DNA of 12,366 nucleotides from Actinomycetota bacterium (GCA_009705185.1 WLCS01000015.1:1-12366), one strand, 5' to 3'. Positions 1 to 7,048 are shown, numbered from the stretch's first letter. Notes: generated by a model from the letters alone, not told the origin. Program-made: numbers and translations.

Positions 1-1439
1 CACAACCGTCTCAGTCCTGCAACATCCATTGTGTCTATCTTCTTCGGCGCAGCTTGCGCTTCAGCAATTTGCTTCGCAACTTTCACTGGCGCTTCTTTCT
101 TTGCTTCTGCAGTTGCAGCACTCACATAATCTTCTTTATCTATAACTGTCTCAGAAGATGAGGAACTCTGGCTAAGGAGAGTATGTGAGCGAAGCGAGTT
201 ACTCGACGTGTCAGGAGTTTGAGGCTTCTGCGCTTCCGAGTTACTCGACGTCTCAACGATTCGAGCAGTCGGCGCTATAGATTCAACACGTTCAAGGCGC
301 TCGATGCGCGCAAGTAAGCCTGCTTCACTGGTATCACCCATTGGCAAAAGAATGCGCCCGCAAATGAGTTCGAGAATTAAACGAGGCGCTGTTGCTCCGC
401 GCATTTGTGTAAGACCTTCGGCTGCAATATCTGCAGCGCGTGAAAGAGAAGCTTGCCCAATGTTCTGCGCTTGTACTCGCATGCGCTCGAGTTGATCATC
501 TGGAAGTTCGCGCAAAATACTATTTGCATTAGTTGCATCAAGTGCGTCAACGATCATTAAATCGCGAAGTCGTTCTAATAGATCTTGTGTGAAGCGACGT
601 GGATCGTGGCCAGATTCAATAACACGATCGACTGTCTTAAAAACAGTTGCACCATCGCGTGCGGCGATTGCATTCATAGCATCATCGAGGAGTGCGCCAT
701 CTGTGAAACCGAGAAGCTGAATTGCGATTTCGTAACTGACACCATCTTTACCCGCACCAGCAAGGAGCTGACCGAGTACAGATAGAGCATCACGAACAGA
801 ACCACCTGATGCGCGAACAACGAGAGGCAGAACACCTTTAGCAACTTTCACACCTTCGGATTCACAAATACCTTCAAGGTGAGTTGTAAGAATTCCAGGT
901 GGAACTAAACGGAATGGATAGTGATGCGTACGAGAGCGAATTGTTGAAATCAATTTCTCCGGCTCTGTTGTTGCAAAGATAAAAATTACGTGAGGAGGTG
1001 GTTCTTCGACAACTTTGAGAAGTGCATTTGCCGCACCAGGTCCAAGCTGATGTGCTTCGTCGATAATGTAAATCTTGTATTTACTTTGTACCGGAGCGAA
1101 GAATGCTTTATCGCGAAGATCGCGTGCATCATCTACTAATCCATGAGTCGCTGCATCGAGTTCTATTACATCTATCGAGCCTGGTCCATTTGCAACTAAG
1201 TCTTTACATGATTGGCACTGTCCACATGGATTTGGTGTTGGGCCTTTTTCGCAATTAAGTGAGCGCGCCATGATGCGAGCGCTAGAAGTTTTTCCGCAAC
1301 CACGAGGGCCGCTAAATAAATATGCGTGATGTGTCTTTCCTGATTCGAGCGCATTTGAAAGCGGAACGGTGACATGTTCTTGGCCAATGACATCTGCAAA
1401 TACAGATGGGCGATACTTTCGATATAACGCTAAAGACAT
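1..1439 (-). CDS. dnaX: DNA polymerase III subunit gamma/tau (partial, 3' end beyond window)
   Basis: Clamp-loader ATPase of the replicative polymerase, acting in the cytoplasm to load the beta sliding clamp. The reading frame from ATG at 1439 runs off the left edge, leaving 479 codons visible. Seen motifs are the N-terminal YRKYRP signature, Walker A GPRGCGKT (about residues 44-51), a four-cysteine zinc module (C63, C72, C75, C78), the Walker B box DEAH (127-130), and a sensor-like SRTHHYPF stretch. From about residue 370 onward (below position 330) the sequence becomes a low-complexity Ser/Thr/Ala/Lys/Glu linker typical of tau-type proteins; the C-terminal polymerase-binding part is outside the window. 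The start is supported by the family N-terminus; upstream bases give only a weak purine-rich ribosome site. The gene lies about 70 bases downstream of the SRP RNA gene on the same strand, an association also known from mycobacteria. Confidence 0.97.
   Translation of the reverse strand, partial: MSLALYRKYRPSVFADVIGQEHVTVPLSNALESGKTHHAYLFSGPRGCGKTSSARIMARSLNCEKGPTPNPCGQCQSCKDLVANGPGSIDVIELDAATHGLVDDARDLRDKAFFAPVQSKYKIYIIDEAHQLGPGAANALLKVVEEPPPHVIFIFATTEPEKLISTIRSRTHHYPFRLVPPGILTTHLEGICESEGVKVAKGVLPLVVRASGGSVRDALSVLGQLLAGAGKDGVSYEIAIQLLGFTDGALLDDAMNAIAARDGATVFKTVDRVIESGHDPRRFTQDLLERLRDLMIVDALDATNANSILRELPDDQLERMRVQAQNIGQASLSRAADIAAEGLTQMRGATAPRLILELICGRILLPMGDTSEAGLLARIERLERVESIAPTARIVETSSNSEAQKPQTPDTSSNSLRSHTLLSQSSSSSETVIDKEDYVSAATAEAKKEAPVKVAKQIAEAQAAPKKIDTMDVAGLRRL
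195..251. repeat. 15-bp direct repeat in the dnaX linker
   Basis: The 15-mer CGAGTTACTCGACGT occurs at 195-209 and again at 237-251, 42 bases apart and therefore in the same reading frame. On the minus strand both copies encode Thr-Ser-Ser-Asn-Ser in the flexible tau linker. It looks like a small internal duplication or slippage product in a disordered region. A regulatory role is not indicated. Confidence 0.8.
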
Positions 1440-1506
1440 TTCTTCTACTCTCTGGTCGATCGCGATTCAATTCACTTCTAATTGGCCGCGAACTTTTTGT
1501 GTGCTT

Positions 1507-1596
1507 GGGACCTCCGGTGCACCCGTCAGAGCGTACCTACCCTTGCTGTATTCCTACCCTGGGGGAGTTCAGCACGATGGCGTCGCACCGGAGATC
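1507..1596 (-). ncRNA. ffs: Bacterial small SRP RNA (4.5S type)
   Basis: RNA core of the signal recognition particle, which binds Ffh and directs membrane proteins to the translocon. Read on the minus strand, the ends form a 12-bp terminal stem, 1585-1596 pairing with 1509-1520 (GAUCUCCGGUGC with GCACCGGAGGUC, including one G-U pair). The apical part contains CAGGGUAGGAAUACAGCAAGG, matching the conserved helix 8: a GGAA tetraloop (plus-strand 1551-1554) closed by GUA/UAC, followed by the AGCA internal-loop strand. The length of about 90 nt fits the short Alu-less bacterial form. The 5' end is placed seven bases after a TAAGAT box at 1604-1609. No hairpin terminator is obvious before dnaX, so read-through into dnaX is possible. 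The 3' end is approximate. Confidence 0.93.
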
Positions 1597-1603
1597 TGGA
1601 CCA

Positions 1604-1633
1604 ATCTTAGGTGTCGAGGCTGACTGCAGTCAC
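1604..1633 (-). promoter_or_regulatory. Probable ffs promoter
   Basis: On the minus strand, TAAGAT (1604-1609) fits an actinobacterial TANNNT -10 box, and an 18-bp spacer separates it from GTGACT, which shares four positions with TTGACA. Transcription would begin near 1596, exactly where the base-paired 5' end of the SRP RNA begins. This agreement between promoter and RNA structure is the main support. Confidence 0.6.
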
Positions 1634-1677
1634 CGTTACTCTTGGCACGTTGGCAGCTCTCGCGAGCGGCTAGCGCT

Positions 1678-1762
1678 GGAGGATTCGCATAGCGGCCGAG
1701 TGCGCACGCTTGGAAAGCGTGTATAGGGAAACCTATCGAGGGTTCAAATCCCTCATCCTCCG
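1678..1762 (+). tRNA. tRNA-Ser, anticodon GGA
   Basis: Serine tRNA reading UCC and UCU codons. The cloverleaf can be drawn by hand: acceptor stem GGAGGAU (1678-1684) pairs with AUCCUCC (1755-1761); the anticodon stem CACGC/GCGUG encloses loop UUGGAAA with anticodon GGA at 1712-1714; a long variable arm (AUAGG-GAAA-CCUAU) marks it as a class II serine tRNA; the T arm is GAGGG-UUCAAAU-CCCUC. The discriminator base is G at 1762. Only CA follows, so the CCA tail is not fully encoded. It is divergent from ffs, and two unrecognised genes lie directly downstream. Confidence 0.97.
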
Positions 1763-1809
1763 CAAGGTTGACTGTGGATAGCCCGATTCATGCAAGACCG
1801 CTAACTACT

Positions 1810-1824
1810 TAACGTTGAATCATG
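1810..1824 (+). promoter_or_regulatory. Probable leaderless promoter/start for the 1822 gene
   Basis: TAACGT (1810-1815) fits a TANNNT -10 box and lies exactly six bases before the ATG at 1822, so the predicted transcription start coincides with the start codon. A weak TTCATG sits 17 bases upstream as a possible -35. No Shine-Dalgarno sequence is visible, which agrees with leaderless initiation. This is inferred from spacing alone. Confidence 0.45.
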
Positions 1825-2319
1825 GCTTTCACTATTCCTAAACCAAATTTATTGATTCCCAAAGTTCCAGGGGTTTTAGTCCTTGGCCTAATTGCAACTC
1901 AACTCCTAATGCTCTCAGGGGGTTCAGAGAAAGAGCCTCAATGCGAACTCAAAGTAGAACGTCCACACCTTTCGACATCGGTAAAGGAGTCTCGGGGTGC
2001 GGACGTCCTTAAATTAAATGTGACAAGTGTTTGCGATGCTCCACAGAAATACACAACAATCCAAGCTGATATTCAGAGTATTCACAAAGACTCTCAAGTT
2101 ACCGCATTTAAATTCGAGCAACAGACCAGAAATTCAAACCTGAAAGAACCAAACACTGCTCGCTTCTTGGGTCTATTTGTAAAATGTCTACCGAGCGATC
2201 CGGTGCTTTACCAAGGCCGAGCGTCCGGAAAAGTTCTTCTCGCAAACGGAAAGACTATTTCCGTAACTGGAGATTCTGGAAAATTCTATGGCGAGTCTTG
2301 CAGAATTGGTGCAAAATAG
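1822..2319 (+). CDS. Hypothetical membrane-anchored or secreted protein
   Basis: I do not recognise a family. The 165-residue product begins with a short proline-rich, lysine-containing stretch and one hydrophobic segment (about residues 17-33) that could act as an uncleaved anchor or signal sequence. No lipobox is seen. The remainder alternates hydrophilic and beta-rich stretches with four cysteines (41, 71, 122, 160), an even number compatible with two disulfides if the domain is outside the membrane. This suggests a small beta-sandwich-like extracytoplasmic domain, but that is inference. It starts 60 bases after the tRNA-Ser and overlaps the next gene by up to 32 bases, so the two are probably co-transcribed. 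It may be a recently acquired or lineage-specific gene. Confidence 0.75.
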   Translation: MAFTIPKPNLLIPKVPGVLVLGLIATQLLMLSGGSEKEPQCELKVERPHLSTSVKESRGADVLKLNVTSVCDAPQKYTTIQADIQSIHKDSQVTAFKFEQQTRNSNLKEPNTARFLGLFVKCLPSDPVLYQGRASGKVLLANGKTISVTGDSGKFYGESCRIGAK

Positions 2320-2824
2320 AGTTGTGAACTTCTATGACGAATGCCTAACACTTGGTGAAAACTTAGGTGAAGAGGAGCGCCTCGCTCTCTACAGGTACTT
2401 GTATTCTTCAAAAAAGCGGGAGTATAAAACTCAAGCCAGAGCGCTCTTAAGCCAAAAGAGATTTTGTAACTTCATAGCTAACGGGGAAGTGGAGTACAAA
2501 GTTAGCTCAAATTGCGTTGAATTTAGAACTCGCAGATTAGATTCACTTGAGTTCACTCCTGTGGTTCGCGAGATGAAATTGGGTTTGACTAGGCCAATCA
2601 GAATTAGACGATTGAAGCGCTTCTTCGCACAAAGCGCAGTAGATGTCATTAGGAATTTTCCCCTTGCGAGTGCGGATGTGGACCCTGACGTCGGATTTGG
2701 GATTAACACTTTTCCTTATTACAGCTTGCGCCACTTCTCAAATGGCGGCAGCAAAATGCTTGGATTGCTCAGGAAAATTCGAACGTACGACTCAGAAGTA
2801 TTAGTGAAACTTAGGACTTTGTAG
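2288..2824 (+). CDS. Hypothetical basic cytoplasmic protein
   Basis: I do not recognise a family. The 178-residue product lacks a signal peptide or membrane helix. It is rich in Arg and Lys, with a basic cluster TRPIRIRRLKRFF in the middle and a charged helical N-terminal region. A nucleic-acid-binding or membrane-surface role is possible but unproven. The ATG at 2288 overlaps the upstream gene by 32 bases; in-frame GTG codons at 2309 and 2324 are alternatives, and the latter would begin four bases after the upstream stop. Five of its 20 arginines use AGG and seven use AGA, whereas the 458-codon malic enzyme in this window uses no AGG, suggesting a different origin. Its stop lies four bases from the convergent aldehyde dehydrogenase stop. 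Confidence 0.7.
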   Translation: MASLAELVQNRVVNFYDECLTLGENLGEEERLALYRYLYSSKKREYKTQARALLSQKRFCNFIANGEVEYKVSSNCVEFRTRRLDSLEFTPVVREMKLGLTRPIRIRRLKRFFAQSAVDVIRNFPLASADVDPDVGFGINTFPYYSLRHFSNGGSKMLGLLRKIRTYDSEVLVKLRTL

Positions 2825-2828
2825 ATTC

Positions 2829-4247
2829 TTAAATTTCTACCCCGATGTATTTAGTCTGCAAGAACTCGTGCACTCCATCGAATCCACCTTCGCGGCCAAG
2901 ACCGGATTGCTTCACGCCACCAAATGGTGCTGCAGGATCTGAAACTAGGCCGCGGTTAATGCCGACCATTCCAGCTTCGATGCCTTCAGCAAATCGAATC
3001 GCTCGCTTGAGATCTTCTGAATATACATAACTAATAAGTCCATATTCTGTTTCATTCGCTAGTGCCAGTGCTTCTTCATCTGAATCAAAGAGGACAACGG
3101 GTGCGACTGGTCCAAAGACTTCGTTAGCAAGAATTTCGTCATCCTTAGCAACTTCAAGAATTGTTGCGGGATAAAAAGCGCCTTTGCCATCAGGTGTTTC
3201 TCCACCGAGATGGACTTTTGCTCCGCGAGCCTTAGATGCATCTACAAGTTCAGCGATTTTATTTCTTTCTTTTACTGAAACGCTGGCGCCAAGCTGAATT
3301 CCTGCTTCTCTGCCAACTCCCATCTTCAGAGCAGCCATCGCTTTGGCAAATTCTGCAATGAACTTATCTCCGATTGAGCGCGCAACATAAATTCGGTTTG
3401 CTGCAGTGCACGCTGCTCCGCCATTGCGCATTTTTGCCATCATTAAACCTTTAATTGCTTCTTCAATATTTGCATCATCGAGAACTACAAACGGTGCATT
3501 TCCGCCGAGTTCCATTGAGCAACGAATTACTTGATCTGCTGCTTCTTTAAGAAGTATCTTTCCTACTTGAGTTGATCCAGTAAATGAAAGATTCTTTACA
3601 CGAGAATCGTGAAGCACTTTAGAAATTCCTGGACCAGATTGCGCAGGAAGAATTACGTTAAGAACACCTTTTGGTAAACCGCACTGTTCAAGAATGTCTG
3701 CGATTGCGAGCGCAGTAAGTGGAGTCTCTCCGGCAGGTTTTAAAATCATTGTGCAACCAGCTGCAACAGCAGGACCAATTTTGCGAGTTGCCATTCCGGC
3801 AGGGAAATTCCATGGAGTAATAAGAAGTGAGACTCCAATAGGTTGGTGAGTGACAATAATTCTTTTATCTCCGGCTGGCGCCATTCTGAAATCACCAGAG
3901 ATTCTTACTGTTTCTTCTGCAAACCATCTAAAGAATTCAGCCGCGTAGTTAACTTCTGCCCTTGCATCTGGCAGCGCTTTTCCATTTTCTTTTGAAATGA
4001 GTTCAGCTAAGTAATCAGCTTCGGCAATCATCATTTCGAATGCTTTGCGCAAGATTTCACTTCGCACACGAGGTGCAGTCTTTGCCCAGGAGGCGGCAGC
4101 GCGGTCAGCGGCATCAACAGCGGCCAGGTTTTGCTCATCACTGGAAGTTGCGACAGTTGCGATTACCGAGCCATCGCTGGGATCAATTACCTCTAAAGTC
4201 CCGCTTCCATCGACCCATTGACCATCTATATATAACTGTGTGCGCAT
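2829..4247 (-). CDS. gabD: Succinate-semialdehyde-type aldehyde dehydrogenase
   Basis: NAD(P)-dependent oxidation of a semialdehyde to an acid, most likely succinate semialdehyde to succinate in 4-aminobutyrate or related breakdown; glutarate semialdehyde is an alternative substrate. From ATG at 4247 the product has 472 residues, normal for the family. Visible motifs, numbered from a TTG nine codons further upstream, are TPWNFP (153-158), the cofactor lysine K179, FTGSTQVG (231-238), the general base E256 in ELGG, catalytic C289 in GGAACTAANR, and E385 in NEVFGP. The residue two before the catalytic cysteine is Ala, where Gln or Glu is more common. I prefer the ATG at 4247 because a TATGCT box lies six bases before it; the TTG at 4274 would extend the protein by nine atypical residues. 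It is divergent from the permease gene. Confidence 0.9.
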   Translation of the reverse strand: MRTQLYIDGQWVDGSGTLEVIDPSDGSVIATVATSSDEQNLAAVDAADRAAASWAKTAPRVRSEILRKAFEMMIAEADYLAELISKENGKALPDARAEVNYAAEFFRWFAEETVRISGDFRMAPAGDKRIIVTHQPIGVSLLITPWNFPAGMATRKIGPAVAAGCTMILKPAGETPLTALAIADILEQCGLPKGVLNVILPAQSGPGISKVLHDSRVKNLSFTGSTQVGKILLKEAADQVIRCSMELGGNAPFVVLDDANIEEAIKGLMMAKMRNGGAACTAANRIYVARSIGDKFIAEFAKAMAALKMGVGREAGIQLGASVSVKERNKIAELVDASKARGAKVHLGGETPDGKGAFYPATILEVAKDDEILANEVFGPVAPVVLFDSDEEALALANETEYGLISYVYSEDLKRAIRFAEGIEAGMVGINRGLVSDPAAPFGGVKQSGLGREGGFDGVHEFLQTKYIGVEI

Positions 4248-4253
4248 AAGATA

Positions 4254-4281
4254 AGCATACTTACGAGTTATCAAATGCCAA
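4254..4281 (-). promoter_or_regulatory. Probable leaderless promoter of the aldehyde dehydrogenase gene
   Basis: On the minus strand, TTGGCA (4276-4281), a 16-bp spacer and TATGCT (4254-4259) form a good -35/-10 pair. Six bases separate the -10 box from the ATG at 4247, so the message would be leaderless. The -35 box touches the Shine-Dalgarno sequence of the divergent permease gene, so the two genes share regulatory DNA. Confidence 0.6.
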
Positions 4282-4294
4282 GGGAGTAGAAGTG
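4281..4294 (+). promoter_or_regulatory. Strong ribosome binding site deciding the permease GTG start
   Basis: AGGGAG (4281-4286) lies five bases before the GTG at 4292. It is one of the clearest Shine-Dalgarno sequences in the window and supports GTG as the true start, in contrast to neighbouring genes that look leaderless. Confidence 0.7.
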
Positions 4295-6631
4295 GCTAAG
4301 TCTTGGACCGATGATGCACCTCAACCGGTCGCACTTCAGGATCACACTCACGTCAATGATCCGTTCTCTTACAAGGTAAAACGTTTCTTCCTAGGTGGAG
4401 CTCTCAACCGCCATTCACTTGGCCACCAAAGATTAAGCAAGCGTTATGCGCTCGGCATTCTTTCCTCTGACTGCATCTCATCTTCTGCATACGGTTCAGA
4501 GCAGATTCTGATCGCATTGCTTCCAGCTTTTGGTTTAGCAGCATTTGCAATCTTGATGCCTATGACTGCAGTTGTTCTTGCAATTCTAGTTTTGATTACT
4601 TTGTCTTATAGAAATGTCATCGACGTATATACCAAGACGGGCGGTGCTTACATTGTTTCGCGCGATAACTTCGGCCCAGTAGTTGCGCAGATTGCTGCAG
4701 TTGCATTGATGTTGGATTACATCGTTACAGTAGCAATTCAATCGGCTGCAGGTGTTGCTGCAATTATTTCTACCTTCCCGTCTCTTGAACCAGCAAAGAT
4801 GTACATGATTTTTGCAGTAATTGCATTCCTTACCTACGGAAATCTTCGAGGTGTAAAGGAAGCAGGCAAAGCTTTTGCACTTCCAACATACTTCTTCGTC
4901 GGCTGTATGTTTATCGTTTTTGGAATGGGTCTTTATCGCCTTGCTTCAGGGACACTTCCTGTTCTCGACACCAATCTTCCTGGCGCTGTTCATGTTGGTG
5001 AAGCTCAAGGCCTTCTGACATTTTCTGCAATTTTTATTTTGCTTCGCGCTTTTGCAAACGGTGGATCTTCATTGACTGGACTTGAAGCAATCTCTGACGG
5101 CGTTGCATTGTTTAAAACTCCAGAGCACGTCAATGCAAAGAAAACTCTTGTAGTCATGAGTACCTTGCTAGGAATTCTCGTTCTAGGTGTTTCATATTTT
5201 GCTCACCATATTCATGCAATGCCTTATGAATCTGGGGTCCCAACAGTTATTTCACAAATCGCAAAGGCTGCAGTGGGTACAGGCACTTTTGGTTCTGTCA
5301 TGTTTATTATGGTTCAGCTGGCAACAATGCTTATTTTATTCGCCGGAGCAAACACAACATTTAGCGCATTCCCACTGCTCGTTAACTTTGTCGCAACTGA
5401 TGGTTATTTACCGCGCCAACTAACAAAGCGTGGACACCGTCTTGCTTTCTCAAATGGAATTTTGCTTCTTGCAGGTGGTGGAATTCTCCTCGTCGTAATT
5501 ACAGCTGGCTCAGTTGAACACCTTGTAGCTTTTTATGCTCTCGGTGTATTTACGGGATTTACTCTCGCTGGCTTTGGAATGACTAGATATTTCTTACGCA
5601 CTAAACCAAAACAATGGCGATTGAAAGTCGTCATCAACAGCATTGCCGGTTCAGTTTCACTAGCTATCGTCATTATCTTCTCAGTTGTTAAATTCACTGA
5701 AGGTGCGTGGCTAGTACTTGTAACTGCACCAATCTTGGTAGCAACATTTTTAAGACTTCGCCGTCAGTACACGCGTGAACAAGAAGCTCTATCAGTAAAA
5801 ACAGAAGAAGAGCGTGCAACTTCAATCGCTCGTCACGATGTAACCATCTTCGTTGATAGCGTTGATATCGCAACAGTTGGAGCCATTCGATATGCGCGAA
5901 GCTTGCGTCCTCATAAAATTAAGGCTGTCCACTTTGTTATCGATGATCGTCGAGCCGAAGCAATTCAAGCCGCTTGGGCTAAATCTGAAGCCCTCGAAGA
6001 TGTGCAGTTAGATCTGATTGATTGTCCAGATCGCCGAATTGCGAATTCAGCACTTGATTACGCCATCAGAAAAACAGAAAATACTGATGTCGAATTAACT
6101 ATTTTGTTACCTCGTCGTTCATATTCAAGATTCTTAGGTCGACTACTTCACGATCAAACAGCGGAAGAAATTGCAGCACCAATATCTCAGTTGCGTCGCG
6201 TAGTTGCGACAATTGTTCCGTTCGACGTAAACAGAATTATTTCAGGTAGCGCTTTAAGCCCAAAGATTTCAGTTGAAACACAGGTGTCAGAGCCTGAAGC
6301 AGAGAGAGTGAAACCAACTCAACTGGCTCCTCAGGTATTTGCACCAATTACACACCATGCAGAAGATGTCACTCCTATCGAAAAAGTAGAGTGGCGAAAG
6401 CGTTCCATGGTGCACGGTCGCGTTACTTCGATTTCGACTGCCCCACGCGGTTCAGCTCCAATGTTGCAAGTTGAACTATGGGATCAAACTGGTGGAATTA
6501 CTTTGAACTTCTTAGGTCGCAGAGAGATTGCAGGTCTTGAAGTTGGCATGGAGATGCGTGCTGAAGGTATGGTCGGAGAAGAAGAAGGTCAGTTAACTAT
6601 CTTGAATCCATCGTACGAATTACTTGTCTGA
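4292..6631 (+). CDS. KimA-like APC-family potassium importer fused to USP-like and OB-fold domains
   Basis: A 779-residue inner-membrane transporter. Residues 50-490 form about 12 hydrophobic segments of an APC permease closely resembling Bacillus KimA (YdaO), a high-affinity K+ importer. The residues I recall as ion-coordinating in KimA are all present: D60 and Y67 (SSDCISSSAYG), D142 and T146 (LDYIVTV), T262 and E265 (LTGLEAIS) and Y415 (FYALGVF). Residues 515-645 look like a cytoplasmic USP-like alpha/beta domain (HDVTIFVDSVD, LTILLPRRSYSRFLG). After a linker rich in Glu, Pro and Thr, residues 695-779 resemble the actinobacterial stand-alone OB-fold protein (GRVTSIS, LWDQTGGITLNFLGRREIAGLE). 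That protein is usually a separate gene near TrkA-type K+ genes and this permease, so the single reading frame appears to be a fusion. The GTG start has a strong ribosome site. The 3' end overlaps tadA by 12 bases. Amino-acid transport is the main alternative. Confidence 0.88.
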   Translation: MAKSWTDDAPQPVALQDHTHVNDPFSYKVKRFFLGGALNRHSLGHQRLSKRYALGILSSDCISSSAYGSEQILIALLPAFGLAAFAILMPMTAVVLAILVLITLSYRNVIDVYTKTGGAYIVSRDNFGPVVAQIAAVALMLDYIVTVAIQSAAGVAAIISTFPSLEPAKMYMIFAVIAFLTYGNLRGVKEAGKAFALPTYFFVGCMFIVFGMGLYRLASGTLPVLDTNLPGAVHVGEAQGLLTFSAIFILLRAFANGGSSLTGLEAISDGVALFKTPEHVNAKKTLVVMSTLLGILVLGVSYFAHHIHAMPYESGVPTVISQIAKAAVGTGTFGSVMFIMVQLATMLILFAGANTTFSAFPLLVNFVATDGYLPRQLTKRGHRLAFSNGILLLAGGGILLVVITAGSVEHLVAFYALGVFTGFTLAGFGMTRYFLRTKPKQWRLKVVINSIAGSVSLAIVIIFSVVKFTEGAWLVLVTAPILVATFLRLRRQYTREQEALSVKTEEERATSIARHDVTIFVDSVDIATVGAIRYARSLRPHKIKAVHFVIDDRRAEAIQAAWAKSEALEDVQLDLIDCPDRRIANSALDYAIRKTENTDVELTILLPRRSYSRFLGRLLHDQTAEEIAAPISQLRRVVATIVPFDVNRIISGSALSPKISVETQVSEPEAERVKPTQLAPQVFAPITHHAEDVTPIEKVEWRKRSMVHGRVTSISTAPRGSAPMLQVELWDQTGGITLNFLGRREIAGLEVGMEMRAEGMVGEEEGQLTILNPSYELLV

Positions 6632-7048
6632 GAAGAAATCTTTCAACAAAGCAGCGCATTCTTTCTCTAGTACTCCTGCAGTTACCTCAACTTTAAATAT
6701 CGAACGCGGGTCTCGTAAAACATCCCACACCGATCCTGCTGCTCCAGCTTTTTCATCCCATGCCCCGAAAATCAGGTTTGAAATTCGTGATTGTGCGATT
6801 GCTCCAGCGCACATTGCGCAAGGTTCAAGCGTGACTACGAGCGTGCATCCATCAAGTCGTGAGTGTTGAAGTCGAGTGGCCGCGCTACGAATTGCCACTA
6901 TCTCAGCGTGTGCAGTTGGATCATTATTTGCTTCTCGTTCATTCGAGCCCTTACCAATAACCACACCATCTTTATTAATTATGAGTGCTCCAACAGGAAC
7001 ATCGCCAGAACGCACAGCAGTTTGAGCAATAACAAGTGCTTGATGCAT
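6620..7048 (-). CDS. tadA: tRNA-specific adenosine deaminase
   Basis: Zinc-dependent deaminase that converts wobble adenosine 34 of tRNA-Arg(ACG) to inosine so that one tRNA reads several CGN codons. The 142-residue product has the family signature: H47-A-E49 with zinc-binding His and catalytic Glu, and P76-C77-A-M-C80 with the two zinc cysteines, plus the conserved VPVGALI and TLEPCAMC context. The ATG at 7048 gives a product lacking only the first few residues of typical TadA. The frame stays open upstream, and an ATT at 7075 lies eight bases after GGAG, so a longer protein starting ISLATPEEL is conceivable. It follows the deaminase-associated gene by 29 bases on the same strand. Its stop overlaps the permease stop region. 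Confidence 0.95.
   Translation of the reverse strand: MHQALVIAQTAVRSGDVPVGALIINKDGVVIGKGSNEREANNDPTAHAEIVAIRSAATRLQHSRLDGCTLVVTLEPCAMCAGAIAQSRISNLIFGAWDEKAGAAGSVWDVLRDPRSIFKVEVTAGVLEKECAALLKDFFSDK

Noticed and set aside
1..370. Programmed frameshift site in dnaX producing a short gamma form
   Set aside because: No A-rich slippery heptamer of the E. coli type is seen in the visible linker; the rest of the gene is outside the window.
585..785. Short plus-strand open frames opposite dnaX (also 304-495)
   Set aside because: They lie antisense within a well-supported conserved gene and have no family features or ribosome site.
1642..1677. Promoter for tRNA-Ser using either TTGGCA at 1642 or 1650
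   Set aside because: Neither hexamer has an acceptable -10 box at 16-18 bases, so I did not list it as a feature.
1369..1726. Plus-strand open frames spanning the dnaX start, SRP RNA and tRNA-Ser
   Set aside because: They run across two structured RNA genes and the antisense of dnaX, so they are chance frames.
2431..2734. Minus-strand open frames opposite the second orphan gene
   Set aside because: They are wholly inside the longer plus-strand frame, which is co-directional and overlapping with the exported-protein gene; the antisense products show no recognisable features.
1741..2830. Attachment-site repeat of the tRNA-Ser 3' end flanking the orphan genes
   Set aside because: By eye, the T-arm/acceptor sequence is not repeated at the far side of the two genes, and no integrase gene is present.
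2821..2840. Possible hairpin (GTAGA ... TCTAC) between the convergent orphan gene and dehydrogenase stops
   Set aside because: Only five base pairs with a ten-base loop and no T-run on either strand, so it is not a convincing intrinsic terminator.
4245..4274. TTG at 4274 as the dehydrogenase start
   Set aside because: It adds nine residues not expected for the family, has no ribosome site, and would place the start upstream of the TATGCT box that fits a leaderless ATG at 4247.
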